From assembly GCF_009829325.1 (NCBI RefSeq), contig NZ_VUOS01000012.1, positions 62,001 through 126,000 of the forward strand: 64,000 nucleotides of DNA. Direction: 5' to 3'. Below are positions 27,235 to 35,888 of the stretch, one piece after another. Each line of letters opens with the position of its first letter. Position 1 is the stretch's first letter. This DNA comes from Nocardia sp. CY41. GTDB taxonomy: Bacteria; Actinomycetota; Actinomycetes; Mycobacteriales; Mycobacteriaceae. The notes below the pieces were generated by a model. The model was not told the origin of the DNA. It saw nothing but the letters and a program-made list of their open reading frames with translations, and made no database searches. A program made the translations under genes and the position numbers.

Positions 27235-27537
27235 TCATCGACGATGCCGCCCGCCCGGACGCGGCAATCGGTACCGAGTGCGCGACGGCTCGGTTTCCCA
27301 TGGTGATTCGAGGACGACGAGCCCGACGGTTTCCAGCACCGTGAGCCCGACACGGCGGGCCAACTCCTCCGTCAGCGAAACCATCTCCGCCGCTTGGATT
27401 GCCGCCGTCGCCTGCTCCGTAGTCACCATCCGGCCACGCAGATAGGACACGACCCACGCGTCGTCACTGACCCGCCGCGCCTGATGTGGCGTCTGATCAC
27501 TGACGATCCATGTCCGGTCGACGACGTGCACAGACAT
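27235..27537 (-). CDS. Small hypothetical protein beside an HTH regulator
   Basis: 100-aa protein beginning SVHVVDRTWIVSDQTPHQARRV, with a helical middle and a basic C-terminus (RYRLPRPGGRHRR). ATG 27537 has a GGGGG box five bases upstream. It diverges from the XRE/Scr1-type regulator at 27671 and precedes the DUF4254-like gene by 56 bp, so the two may be cotranscribed. I do not recognise the family. Confidence 0.6.
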   Translation of the reverse strand: MSVHVVDRTWIVSDQTPHQARRVSDDAWVVSYLRGRMVTTEQATAAIQAAEMVSLTEELARRVGLTVLETVGLVVLESPWETEPSRTRYRLPRPGGRHRR

Positions 27538-27613
27538 CGGAACCCCCTCATTCCCGCCGAGCGGGGAGTCGTGCAGAGCCCCCGCTGTGATGCGCAACAC
27601 TCGAATCGTAAAC

Positions 27614-27638
27614 TATACAAGTCACTTTACGGAAGTGA
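27614..27638. promoter_or_regulatory. Divergent promoter with palindrome TCACTT-N5-AAGTGA
   Basis: The spacer between the divergent small gene and the HTH regulator is AT-rich. It has TATACA at 27614-27619, usable as a -10 box, and a perfect 6-bp inverted repeat TCACTT-tacgg-AAGTGA at 27622-27638, a likely operator for the adjacent HTH protein. Confidence 0.45.
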
Positions 27639-27670
27639 TTGCACGGCATCACCGCCTGTATCGTGCTGAC

Positions 27671-28552
27671 ATGGCGCTGTCACCTGCGGTTGCGCGTTGG
27701 GAACTCGCGCTTCGGCTTCGGCAGCGACGGCTGGAGTTGGGCATCGGCGCCGCGTCGATCACCAGAGCGTTGGATGTCTCGGCCGCGTACTGGTCGCATA
27801 TCGAGAACGAGCGCAACTTGCTCCCGAAGGACAAGCTGGAACGGTTGCTGGACATCCTCGAGATCGATGCCGATGAACAGCGGGAACTGTTGACGCTGCG
27901 GGAAACCGCACGAGGACGCGGCTGGTGGAGCCGTTACTCGGCCCTGTTCGGGGACGACATCCTTCGCTACTACGGGATGGAGTGGGGTGCCGAATCGATC
28001 CGGACCTATGAGGGCCTCATGATGCCTGGCCTGCTACAAGGTGAGGAATACATTCGGGCCCTGATGCTTTCGGCAGGGGCGACGGTCCGGGCGATCGAAG
28101 TCGATCAGCGTGTCGAAGCGAGACTGCATCGGCAGCGACGGCTGACGGGCGAGACTCCTGTTTCACTACAGGCGGTTGTCGGCGAAGCAGCGCTCCGGCA
28201 GCAGATCGGCGGCCCGGGTGTACTGCGGCGTCAACTGATCCACCTGGCAGGCGTCCTCGAGTCGCGTTCCGAGAGTATCGAATTGCGAATTATTCCGTTC
28301 ACCGCCGCAGACGCCGTGGCAGCAAGCTCCACCTACCATCTACTGGACTTCGCCAGCCCGCGGTTGCCGACGCTCGCGTGGCAGGAGTCGGCGGTATTCG
28401 GCCAGATCATCGTCGACGACGAGAGCCGAAAGGAAACCAAAGTGCGCGACTTGGGTTTCGTCTTCGAGCGGGCACAATCAACCGCACTGCCCCGAGAGGA
28501 GTCCCTAGCGCTCATCCGGGCGACCGCCGCTGAATTACAGTCGATCGGGTGA
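27671..28552 (+). CDS. XRE-family regulator with DUF5753 domain (Scr1/WhiJ-like)
   Basis: 293-aa protein with an N-terminal helix-turn-helix (LRLRQRRLELGIGAASITRAL, then SAAYWSHIENERNLLPKDKLERLL, about 12-60) and a C-terminal DUF5753 domain (YEGLMMPGLLQGEEYIRAL near 115-135, LQAVVGEAAL near 178). This pairing is typical of the many WhiJ-like actinobacterial regulators. ATG 27671 has no ribosome site, as in leaderless transcripts. It overlaps the DUF397 gene by GTGA. In Streptomyces such pairs affect development or behave like toxin-antitoxin modules. Confidence 0.9.
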   Translation: MALSPAVARWELALRLRQRRLELGIGAASITRALDVSAAYWSHIENERNLLPKDKLERLLDILEIDADEQRELLTLRETARGRGWWSRYSALFGDDILRYYGMEWGAESIRTYEGLMMPGLLQGEEYIRALMLSAGATVRAIEVDQRVEARLHRQRRLTGETPVSLQAVVGEAALRQQIGGPGVLRRQLIHLAGVLESRSESIELRIIPFTAADAVAASSTYHLLDFASPRLPTLAWQESAVFGQIIVDDESRKETKVRDLGFVFERAQSTALPREESLALIRATAAELQSIG

Positions 28553-28746
28553 GCAGTACCGGTTGGTTCAAATCCTCTTATTCCAATGACAGCCAGACCT
28601 GCGTAGAGGTTTGCTTCGACGGCGGTCGAGTCCTGGTTCGCGACAGCAGGTTTCCAGGGGCACCGGACGCGTCACCCACGCTGGCGTTCACGCCGACCGA
28701 GTGGGAAACATTCACCACGGCGCTCCGCACCACCGACCTCGGCTGA
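28549..28746 (+). CDS. DUF397 protein (partner of the Scr1-like regulator)
   Basis: 65-aa protein with the DUF397 hallmarks: an initial WFKSSYSND, then TCVEVCFDGGRVLVRDSRFPG and a closing FTPTEWETFTTAL. GTG 28549 overlaps the regulator's stop (GTGA), so the two are translationally coupled. The pair occurs many times in Streptomyces and Nocardia genomes; the small partner is thought to modulate the regulator or to be its counteracting component. Confidence 0.9.
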   Translation: MSSTGWFKSSYSNDSQTCVEVCFDGGRVLVRDSRFPGAPDASPTLAFTPTEWETFTTALRTTDLG

Positions 28747-28986
28747 CGCATCTCCCAGCCGACTCTCGGCTTGACTACATCCGGCACACAGCTCCACCGG
28801 GAAGAGTGTCCCCGTCGATGCGAAGCGATCCATCGACAGCCTCGGCGAAGGACATTTGGAGCGGCTCGCTGGTCATGACCGCCATCCTCGAGGACCGCCA
28901 AGGTCGGGAACAACTTCTTTCGTTGGAGGCGTGGTCGCCAGTGCGTGGGTTCTGCTTGTGACGACAGAATGTGGGGGTGCTCGAGC

Positions 28987-29193
28987 ATGGCAACCCGAGT
29001 GCACGATCGTTCGGCTTGGCGCTCGCCTGCGACCGCAGGATGGCTGGTGGTAGGCAACACGGGCGCACACGCTGTTCAAGCCGGCACCGTTGTCGTCATC
29101 ACGGAAGGCGCGCGCGAGGTCGGCTACTTTCATGTGACCGAAGTCCTGGACACCTCCCTCGACGGGAGCCGAAGCCCACAATCCGCAGACTAG
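28987..29193 (+). CDS. Small hypothetical protein
   Basis: Possible 68-aa protein with a beta-rich middle (GWLVVGNTGAHAVQAGTVVVITEG, then GYFHVTEVLDTS). ATG 28987 has only a weak GGGGGTG upstream. The sequence is protein-like but I do not recognise a family. The 240 bp before it hold no recognisable feature. Confidence 0.35.
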   Translation: MATRVHDRSAWRSPATAGWLVVGNTGAHAVQAGTVVVITEGAREVGYFHVTEVLDTSLDGSRSPQSAD

Positions 29194-29563
29194 ATCCGAA
29201 CAAGCCGAGCCTGGAGCAACGTCTACGACGTTGCGGATCGCTGGCCAGCGCCTCGTCGGTCCGCAAGGTTGCCGTGGAACGGACAGGGCAAGCGAGCGGT
29301 GCGGTTCGTTCAAGCGAGCGGCCTTACTGGTGCGCGATGACGCGAGTTCGGTGCGCAGGTGTCGGTGCCTCGCGTCAGGCTGCGGCCGTACCTACCGCTC
29401 GCGGCCCGGAGGGAAAAGACATGGCCGACACTCGGTCAAGGCTCCGAGTTGTCGCGCACTGCCTGGTCACCGGCATCTTTTCATCAGGCACCGACACCAC
29501 TGGGCGTCGATGGCGAGCTGATCAGCACGGCCGAGCGAGCCTTGGCCGTAAGGTCGCACCGTT
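29194..29563. other. Intergenic region without a recognised gene
   Basis: 370 bp of lower-GC accessory DNA. Several overlapping short ORFs run through it but none has protein-like composition together with a ribosome site. It precedes the SUKH-Lsr2 fusion gene and probably contains its promoter. Confidence 0.4.
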
Positions 29564-30259
29564 ATGACTGCAATCGCGGACCTGCTGCGGATTTGTCCAC
29601 CGCCCGCCGAGCCGGTCCCAGTGGACTGGGACGCCGTCGAAAGCGCCGTGGGTGTCAAGTTGCCGGCCGACTACAAGCAGCTCGCCACGGTGTACGGCCC
29701 CGGTAATTTTTGCGAGTACTTGAGGGTCTATCACCCGCACGGCCCAACCGAGTGGGTCGATCTCCTCGGCCCGATGCCAGCAACTCTGCGCCGGCAACTA
29801 CGCGAAGATCGTGATGCTGGTCGTTCTCCAGTACCGCACGCACCGGACAGCTTGTTTGCCTGCGGGGTGACCGACAACGGCGAATATCTCTTCTGGGTCA
29901 CCGAACCCGCGGACGATCCCGACGACTGGCGTATAGCCATCAACGAAGCCCGCGGGCCGCGCTGGTACATCTTCGATGGCAGCTTGGTTGCGTTCCTCGC
30001 TGCGAGCTTCAGCGATCGGATCGAGGTGCCACTATTCCCCGACGGGCTCCTCGATGACGGTGTCAGCTTCTCCCGTGATTTCGAGCAGCAGCTGCCGGGT
30101 TCGGACTCCACTGATCTCGGTTCCGGCGCAGCACGGGCCGTGGATTCCCACGTCATTCGTGCGTGGGCTCGCGCCAATGGATACGACCTACCCGACAGAG
30201 GGCGCCTTCCCGCCGCGATTACGGAGGCGTGGCAGCGCGCGAACATCCGATCCGACTGA
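29564..30259 (+). CDS. SUKH (SMI1/KNR4) domain fused to an Lsr2-type DNA-binding tail
   Basis: 231-aa protein with two distinct parts. Residues about 15-160 look like a SUKH-1 fold: DWDAVESAVGVKLPADYKQL is the usual first helix and turn, followed by FACGVTDNGEYLFWVTE and DDWRIAINEARGPRWYIFDGS. SUKH proteins are often immunity proteins against secreted toxins. Residues about 194-229 match the C-terminal DNA-binding domain of the nucleoid protein Lsr2: HVIRAWARANGYDLPDRGRLP, with the minor-groove RGR motif at 212-214, then AAITEAWQRA. A linker of about 30 residues joins them. The start at ATG 29564 has a weak AAGG upstream. The fusion suggests a DNA-bound regulator or sensor; that is inference. 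Confidence 0.8.
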   Translation: MTAIADLLRICPPPAEPVPVDWDAVESAVGVKLPADYKQLATVYGPGNFCEYLRVYHPHGPTEWVDLLGPMPATLRRQLREDRDAGRSPVPHAPDSLFACGVTDNGEYLFWVTEPADDPDDWRIAINEARGPRWYIFDGSLVAFLAASFSDRIEVPLFPDGLLDDGVSFSRDFEQQLPGSDSTDLGSGAARAVDSHVIRAWARANGYDLPDRGRLPAAITEAWQRANIRSD

Positions 30260-30630
30260 CCACCCCGGCCTGGCTGGTGCAGATTCGCCTCGTGCGGCGT
30301 TCGGAAAACGACCGTCTACCGAGAGCCAATGCACCACTGACCGGCGCGACGTACCCGCAGGCGCGAATGTTCGGAAACCCGTTCGCACTCCGGCTCCGCC
30401 TCGGACCGCAGATGAGGCCTGATCAGAGCGTGCGTCTGGGGTACGGCCCAGCGCCACACCGGGAGACGATGCGGAGGGTGCCGGAATAAGGTGCCGACCG
30501 CGTCATTCTGACGCTGTGCGGCCGGTTCATCTCGCCTTCTGATTGGTAGTCCTGGACTGGTTTGAGTAGCGCGTCTCAGAAGAGGGTTCGTGCCGTTTTC
30601 GGGCGTCCCGCGGTGGCGGGGTCGTGGCCG

Positions 30631-30794
30631 CTAGCGGTGGCCGCCGTCGGTGAGTGCCTGCTTCACGAACATTTCGAGCTCGCCGAAGGGCATGGTGTTG
30701 CCGGAATACCGGCAGCTACAAAGCAGCCCGTGGCTATATCCACGTCAAGGTCGTCTCTGACACGAGCACCAACCTGACCGTCCACCTCAACTAA
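30631..30794. pseudogene. Overlapping gene remnants on both strands
   Basis: Within the 699-bp gap 30260-30958 no intact gene is seen, but two protein-like ends occur. On the minus strand NTMPFGELEMFVKQALTDGGHR runs to a TAG at 30631-30633; on the plus strand GSYKAARGYIHVKVVSDTST runs through a beta-like end to a TAA at 30792-30794. Neither has a start or a longer open frame, so they look like remnants of decayed or recombined genes. The rest of the gap shows nothing recognisable. Confidence 0.3.
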
Positions 30795-30958
30795 CGTCCC
30801 GGCGAGCCGCTTCGTCCGGTAGCAACCGCTTGCGATGTCGAAACCGATCGATGCTTCAACATCGCGGGAGACCGACAGACAGCGGAGACACTCGCAGACC
30901 CGCCCGGCGAGGAAGATGCCGAGCGGGCCGCTTGTGCGTAGTTGTCCTCAGTCCGCGG

Positions 30959-31915
30959 TCACCGACTGGTGGATCCAGCTCCAGCGGCAGCCAGGGCTGA
31001 TTTCGGTTCGCCGGCTCCTGGGCGTACCCGGGAGAAGTGCATTGTTGTCTTCTGGCTGGGTTGCTTGTTCGGGTCGAAAGGTCCGGGGTCGACTTCGACG
31101 TTTGCGTCGCTGTAGAAATCGACATTGACGTCTTGCGTGATCAGCACGGACGTGGCCAGCCCAGCGTTGTCCAGCAAGGCGTTCGGGTCGATGCCCCAGA
31201 ACCAGTGACCGTTGTACTTGTGCTCGTAGCAGCCGCAGACCGTCCCGGTCAGGGTGGCCCTGTAGGTCACGCGGGCTGTCAGCGATCCGAGGTTGGCGAA
31301 GAGATACGCGGTCTCTGCCGAGTGCGCGGGTACGTCGTCGTCGGCGCCTTCGCTGACACCGACCGTGACACTCTGTTCTTGTCCTCGAGTCTCGCCCCAG
31401 TTGTTCGTATACGTGAAACCTGTTTCTCCGCCGATGCTGCCCCCGATATCGGCGAATTTGATTCCGTAGGTGATCTTCTGGTTGACCGAGACGGATTGGC
31501 TCTGCGACCAGCTCTGGCTGGTGGAGACCGTCTTACTGATCGACATATCCGCGTGGTAGTGAACAGAGTGGTCGAGGTTGTTCGTCCACGTGACATGGTG
31601 CGCGATCACAGGTTTGCTGTTGACACTGATGACCTGCGCATCGACCGCCTCGAGGGTGGTGCTGACCTCGTCCCAATGGAAGTCGTTGTACTTGTTCCCC
31701 TCCGGCGGGGTGGGGGCACGCAGCCAGACGTAGTCGGGCAGGTACGACCCACTGCCCATGACCTTCGCGAAGCTCTGCCTCATGTTCGAACTGGTCAGCC
31801 CGAACGCGCTTACTTCCTGATCGGTGATGGTGTGCGACGTACTGCCGAACGCCTGAGCCAAACTCCCGCTCACCGTCGGAGCAGCGGTGATGTTGACACT
31901 GAAATCTTGACCCAT
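30959..31915 (-). CDS. Aerolysin/ETX-MTX2-like pore-forming protein
   Basis: 318-aa beta-rich protein. A long Ser/Thr alternating stretch at about 125-150 (ISKTVSTSQSWSQSQSVSVN), a second at 165-190 (FTYTNNWGETRGQEQSVTV) and a following VPAHSAETAYLF at 195-206 resemble the insertion loop and conserved VP-hinge of aerolysin-type beta pore-forming toxins. The C-terminal quarter is Pro- and Ala-rich. There is no signal peptide, so export would need lysis or another route. ATG 31915 has a good AGGGGAG box. Its neighbours are accessory genes. The call is by fold pattern, not by a close relative. Confidence 0.55.
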   Translation of the reverse strand: MGQDFSVNITAAPTVSGSLAQAFGSTSHTITDQEVSAFGLTSSNMRQSFAKVMGSGSYLPDYVWLRAPTPPEGNKYNDFHWDEVSTTLEAVDAQVISVNSKPVIAHHVTWTNNLDHSVHYHADMSISKTVSTSQSWSQSQSVSVNQKITYGIKFADIGGSIGGETGFTYTNNWGETRGQEQSVTVGVSEGADDDVPAHSAETAYLFANLGSLTARVTYRATLTGTVCGCYEHKYNGHWFWGIDPNALLDNAGLATSVLITQDVNVDFYSDANVEVDPGPFDPNKQPSQKTTMHFSRVRPGAGEPKSALAAAGAGSTSR

Positions 31916-32359
31916 GTCATCTCCCCTTCCCAGCCGTCAGGCTGCCGGTCAGACCTATCTGAGGACTTGCGCGGCCGCACATGCCTAGTCACCGAGAGCG
32001 GTGAACGGCCTACGGCCCACAGCGCTCTTCTGTTCGCACAGTGCAGCGTATGAGCAGCCGAGCGAGACGTACTTCCCCCGATATGGGTGAATCTCCCGTG
32101 CCATCACCGCGCGGCGAGGTCTGAGCCGCGAACTGATCCTGATCGAACAGACCGCTCACTGATGCTGATGCCGAAGGTCGGTGTGCGCAGCACGATCGTT
32201 TTTCGTGTTCCAGGGCTGCCCTGCGTACTGAGATCAGGGGTGGATCAGATGTCCTCGATTCGGATGGTGGCGACGGTGAAATACCGCACCGCACCGGAGC
32301 TGGTGGTCTACGCCGCCACTCGCTGGTGCGGGTGTAGCCGGCGAGGGAACCTTTCATTG
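31916..32359. other. Intergenic region without a recognised gene
   Basis: 444 bp. A short protein-like minus-strand end (PVRYFTVATIRIEDI) before 32247 may be a gene remnant. Otherwise nothing is recognised. The upstream part must hold the promoter of the pore-forming protein gene. Confidence 0.35.
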
Positions 32360-32737
32360 TTATGCCACTCGTGGCGGTTCGGGGAGGTGTTCGATGCAGA
32401 ATTCGTTGCCTTCGGGGTCGCGGAGGGTGGCCCAGCCGAGGCCGTCGGGGGTTCGGTGGTCTTCGTAGAGGGTTGCGCCGAGGGTGCGGGCGCGGTCGAC
32501 TTCTTCGTCGCGGGGGCGGGTGGTGGGCATCCAGTCCAGGTGGACGCGGTTTTTCACCACCTTCGTCTCCGGTACCCGGATGAAGAGGAGTCCCGGTGTT
32601 CCTTCTGGCGCCTCCAGGACGACCCAGTCGTCGTCGGGTCCGTTTCCGTCCGCTACCGGCCATCCGGTGAAGGCGCTCCAGAACGAGGCGAGGGCGAAGG
32701 GGTCGGAACAGTCGACCGTGACGTGTCGAATGATCAT
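32360..32737 (-). CDS. VOC-family (glyoxalase-like) protein
   Basis: 125-aa glyoxalase-like protein common in actinobacteria. It has two half-modules: IRHVTVDCSDPFALASFWSAF with the WPVADG turn, and KNRVHLDWMPTTRPRDEEVDRA followed by LRDPEGNEFCIE. The second half keeps the usual metal-ligand positions, but such single-domain proteins have no known substrate. ATG 32737 is used; TTG 32749 is possible. It lies 37 bp after the aldolase gene on the same strand and may be the last gene of that operon. Confidence 0.85.
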   Translation of the reverse strand: MIIRHVTVDCSDPFALASFWSAFTGWPVADGNGPDDDWVVLEAPEGTPGLLFIRVPETKVVKNRVHLDWMPTTRPRDEEVDRARTLGATLYEDHRTPDGLGWATLRDPEGNEFCIEHLPEPPRVA

Positions 32738-32774
32738 CTCGCCAGCCAATCATTCGGGCGCGTTGTCGTGCGGG

Positions 32775-33602
32775 TCAAACGGCGAGTAGGCGGAGGAAGT
32801 GTTCGACTTCCGACCGGATGGCGGTGCGGGCGGGGGCGAGGTACTCGCGCGGGTCGGCGAGGTCGGGGTCCTGCGTGAGGTGCTCGCGGATGGCGGCCGT
32901 CATCCGGATGTTGAGGCGGGTGGCGATGTTGATTTTCGTCATACCGTGTTCGACGGCGCCGCGCAGGCCGTGGTCGGGGACGCCGGAGGAGCCGTGCAGC
33001 ACCAAGGGGACGGGAACTTTCGCGGCCAGATGGGCGATCAGGTCGTTGTCGAGTTCGGCGGTGCGCGTGTGCATGGCGTGCGACGAGCCGACGGCGACCG
33101 CGAGCGCGTCGACACCGGTGGCGTTCACGAATTCGACCGCCTCGTCCGGATCGGTGCGCGCGCCGGGCGCGTGGACGCCGTCCTTGCCGCCCACCTCCCC
33201 GAGTTCGGCTTCGATGTGCACACCGCGTTGGTGGCACCACGCGGTGATCGCGGTGGTCGCGGCGACGTTGTCGGCGTAGTCGAGGGCGGAGCCGTCGTAC
33301 ATGACCGATCGGATGCCGAGATCAATTGCCTGGTGGATGAATTCGGTGCTGGTGGCGTGGTCGAGATGGACCGCGATGGCGGCGTCGCTGTCGGCGGCGA
33401 TGCGCAGGCAGGCGAGCGCGAGCGGGGCGAGGCCGCCGTGATAGCGCGCCGTGTTCTCCGAAAGTTGCAGCACCACAGGCCGCTTCGCCGATTCCGCGGC
33501 GGCCGCGATCGCCTCGGCGTGCTCGAGGGCGATCACGTTGAACGCGCCCAGCCCGCCCGGTTGGGCCGCGGCGATCAGGTCGGGTATCGAGGTCAGCGGC
33601 AT
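32775..33602 (-). CDS. Class II aldolase, tagatose-/fructose-bisphosphate type (GatY/AgaY-like)
   Basis: 275-aa zinc-dependent aldolase that splits a ketose 1,6-bisphosphate into dihydroxyacetone phosphate and glyceraldehyde 3-phosphate. Family motifs: GAFNVIALEHAEAI (about 18-31), VHLDHATSTEFIHQAID with metal ligands near 84-86, SVMYDGSALDYADNV, IEAELGEVGGKDG and LHGSSGVPDHGLR with a later ligand histidine. Length and motifs fit the short GatY/KbaY group that cleaves tagatose 1,6-bisphosphate. It ends the five-gene run with PfkB, NagA, ROK and AgaS-type genes, supporting a galactosamine route. ATG 33602 start. Confidence 0.9.
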   Translation of the reverse strand: MPLTSIPDLIAAAQPGGLGAFNVIALEHAEAIAAAAESAKRPVVLQLSENTARYHGGLAPLALACLRIAADSDAAIAVHLDHATSTEFIHQAIDLGIRSVMYDGSALDYADNVAATTAITAWCHQRGVHIEAELGEVGGKDGVHAPGARTDPDEAVEFVNATGVDALAVAVGSSHAMHTRTAELDNDLIAHLAAKVPVPLVLHGSSGVPDHGLRGAVEHGMTKINIATRLNIRMTAAIREHLTQDPDLADPREYLAPARTAIRSEVEHFLRLLAV

Positions 33603-33777
33603 AGTGTGTGCTTTCGGTAGAGCGAACGGCGTACTTGCGACCCTCGGGGCGCTCCGACGCAGTCCTGCGGAAGGGCGAGGTTCGAGCGGGTCAGGAAACC
33701 GCCCGCCGGCACAGCACGCCGGTGAGCAGGTCGGATCGTCGAGTCCACGGCCGATCGGCGCGCTACCGGCGCGGCGG

Positions 33778-34731
33778 TCATGGGGAAGCCTGCTGCGGTG
33801 TGGGTAAGTCCAGTTGGCGGACTCGGACGGTCGGGGCGAGGCGGGTGCGCAGGCAGCGGTCGATCTCACCGGCCACCGGGATGACGACGGCGGCCGCGGA
33901 GGTGGCCACGGCGTCGGCCAGCAGGGCGGGCCAGTCCGGGTGCGGTTCCGACGAGAGGGTCGCGATCACGGCCGCCACCGCGGCATCGCCCGCGCCGGTG
34001 GGATTCCCGGCGAGCGGTTCGGCCAGCGCCGCCGACCACGCGCCGTCGGCGGTCACCGCGGCGATACCCTCGGGGCCGCGGGTCGCGATCACCGCGCGCA
34101 CCCCGTTGTCGATCAGCGGCTGCACGGCGGCCCGGATCTCGTCGTCGGTCTGCGGCTGTGTGCCGGTGAGGCGGCGCAACTCCGCGTTGTTCGGGGTGAG
34201 CACGATGCCCGGCACCTGCGCCGCCAAGCGCAGTGCCTCGCCGTCGACGTCGCAGATGGTCGGCACGTCGGCGGCGATGGCGGTGCGGGCGATCTCGGCG
34301 GGCAGCGAGGGCTCGATGCCGCCCGGCAGGGACCCGGAGATGACCAACCCGGCGATCTCGGGCAGCAGGCCCGCCACCCGGACGGCCAATTGCTCCGCGG
34401 CGTGCGGATTGGAGACGCGAGCGCCCGGCTCCCACAGCGCGGTGGCGGTGCCGTCCTCGGACTCGCTGATCACGACCGTGCGGCGCACCCAGGGCAGCGC
34501 GTGCACGAAGTCGACCGGCATCTCCAGCTCGGCGGCGGCCGCGAAGGCGTGGTCGGAGAACCCGGTGGCCCTGGCGTATTTGCCGAGCTGATTCAGCACC
34601 CGGGTCACGTTGATGCCCTTGCCGCCGATGCGCTGTTCCACCGACCGCACGCGGTGGGCCTGCCCGCGTTCGAAGCGTTCGACGCGATAGGTCATGTCGT
34701 ACGCGGGATTCATTGACACGGTGAGGATCAC
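33778..34731 (-). CDS. PfkB-family phosphofructokinase/tagatose-6-phosphate kinase
   Basis: 317-aa sugar-phosphate kinase of the 1-phosphofructokinase/LacC type. It begins ILTVSMNPAYDMTYRVERF, has the substrate segment GGKGINVTRVLNQLG (about 36-50) and the ATP/anion-hole signature NPTGAGDAAVAAVIA with the catalytic aspartate near 260. The start at GTG 34731 gives a GTGA overlap with the nagA-type gene; GTG 34740 is an alternative. In the pathway it would phosphorylate tagatose 6-phosphate for the adjacent aldolase; fructose 1-phosphate is the alternative substrate. Confidence 0.9.
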   Translation of the reverse strand: MILTVSMNPAYDMTYRVERFERGQAHRVRSVEQRIGGKGINVTRVLNQLGKYARATGFSDHAFAAAAELEMPVDFVHALPWVRRTVVISESEDGTATALWEPGARVSNPHAAEQLAVRVAGLLPEIAGLVISGSLPGGIEPSLPAEIARTAIAADVPTICDVDGEALRLAAQVPGIVLTPNNAELRRLTGTQPQTDDEIRAAVQPLIDNGVRAVIATRGPEGIAAVTADGAWSAALAEPLAGNPTGAGDAAVAAVIATLSSEPHPDWPALLADAVATSAAAVVIPVAGEIDRCLRTRLAPTVRVRQLDLPTPQQASP

Positions 34732-35888
34732 GTCAACCACTGTCCACGTCTGAGCACCCCGCGCAAGTGGAGATTGTCACTGACTGTCAATATGTCGGCG
34801 AATCGGCCGGGCCGCAGGTCACCGATGTCGGTGAGCCCGACCGCGGCGGCCGGGACCGCAGTCGCGGCGCACACCGCGTCCCGCAGCGGGACATCGGATT
34901 CGCGCACGGCACGCGCGACGCACTCCAGCAAGGTGCTGACTCCGCCCGCGATCGACCCGCCTGCGATGCGCGCCACCCCGTCGCGCACGGTCACCGGCTG
35001 CGGGCCGAGCCGGTATTCGCCGTCGCCGAGGCCCGCGGCCTGCATGGCATCGGTGACCAGCGCGACCCGCCCCGGCGCGGTCGCGAAAACCAGCGCGGCG
35101 AAGCCCGGATCCACGTGCACGCCGTCGCCGATCAGTTCCACGACGACGTCTCCTGCCGCCGCGGCCACCAGCGCCGCGGCGACGGGGCCCGGGCCCCGGT
35201 GGTGCAGCGGCGGCATGCCGTTGGCCAAGTGCGTCACGATGCTTCCTGGTCCCCGCGGCCGCAGAGCATGCCGGAAAGAGGCATAGTCGGTGTCGCTGTG
35301 GCCGAGCGCGACCGCCACACCGCTGTCGGTCAGCCGCCGCGCGACGGCCGCGTAGCCGGGACGCTCCGGCGCGAGCGTCATCGCGCGCAGATGCGCGCCG
35401 CCTGCGGCCAGCAGCCGGTCGGTCAGCCCGAGATCGGGATCGCACAGGAAGCGCGGGTCCTGCGCGCCGCAGCGCGCCTGCGCCAGGAACGGCCCTTCGA
35501 CGTGGATTCCGCCGAGCACGCCTTCTTCGGCGAGTTCGCGCAAGGTGGCGGTCTGCGCCACCATCTCCGCGGCGGGCCCGGTGACCACGCTCGCCACCAC
35601 CGTGGTGGAGCCGTGCGCATGGTGGGATCGGGCGGCGGCCCGTGCGTCCGCGCCGTGCACGGTATCGAACCGGTAGCCGAACCCGCCGTGATTGTGAATG
35701 TCCACAAGCCCCGGCAGCACGGTGCCAGAAAATGGCGGCTCAGGTAAATCGGGACGCGCTGCTCGCCATTGCGCGAACGACCGCACGGCCGCGATCCGGT
35801 CTCCGGATACCAGCACCACCCCGTCGTCCAGTTCGACGCTCTCCGAGACGATGCGCCCTCGGATGATCAGCTCGGTGTGTGCGGTCAT
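34728..35888 (-). CDS. N-acetylhexosamine-6-phosphate deacetylase (NagA/AgaA)
   Basis: 386-aa amidohydrolase that removes acetate from N-acetylglucosamine- or N-acetylgalactosamine-6-phosphate. Metal and catalytic motifs: LVDIHNHGGFGYRFD (about 63-77), GGIHVEGPFLAQARCGAQD (about 130-148), VALGHSDTDY, and ALVTDAMQAAGLGDGEY with the catalytic aspartate near 278. An AGGGGGC box precedes ATG 35888. It overlaps the downstream PfkB gene. The neighbouring AgaS-type SIS gene and aldolase point to N-acetylgalactosamine 6-phosphate; N-acetylglucosamine would need NagB, which is absent here. Confidence 0.92.
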   Translation of the reverse strand: MTAHTELIIRGRIVSESVELDDGVVLVSGDRIAAVRSFAQWRAARPDLPEPPFSGTVLPGLVDIHNHGGFGYRFDTVHGADARAAARSHHAHGSTTVVASVVTGPAAEMVAQTATLRELAEEGVLGGIHVEGPFLAQARCGAQDPRFLCDPDLGLTDRLLAAGGAHLRAMTLAPERPGYAAVARRLTDSGVAVALGHSDTDYASFRHALRPRGPGSIVTHLANGMPPLHHRGPGPVAAALVAAAAGDVVVELIGDGVHVDPGFAALVFATAPGRVALVTDAMQAAGLGDGEYRLGPQPVTVRDGVARIAGGSIAGGVSTLLECVARAVRESDVPLRDAVCAATAVPAAAVGLTDIGDLRPGRFADILTVSDNLHLRGVLRRGQWLT

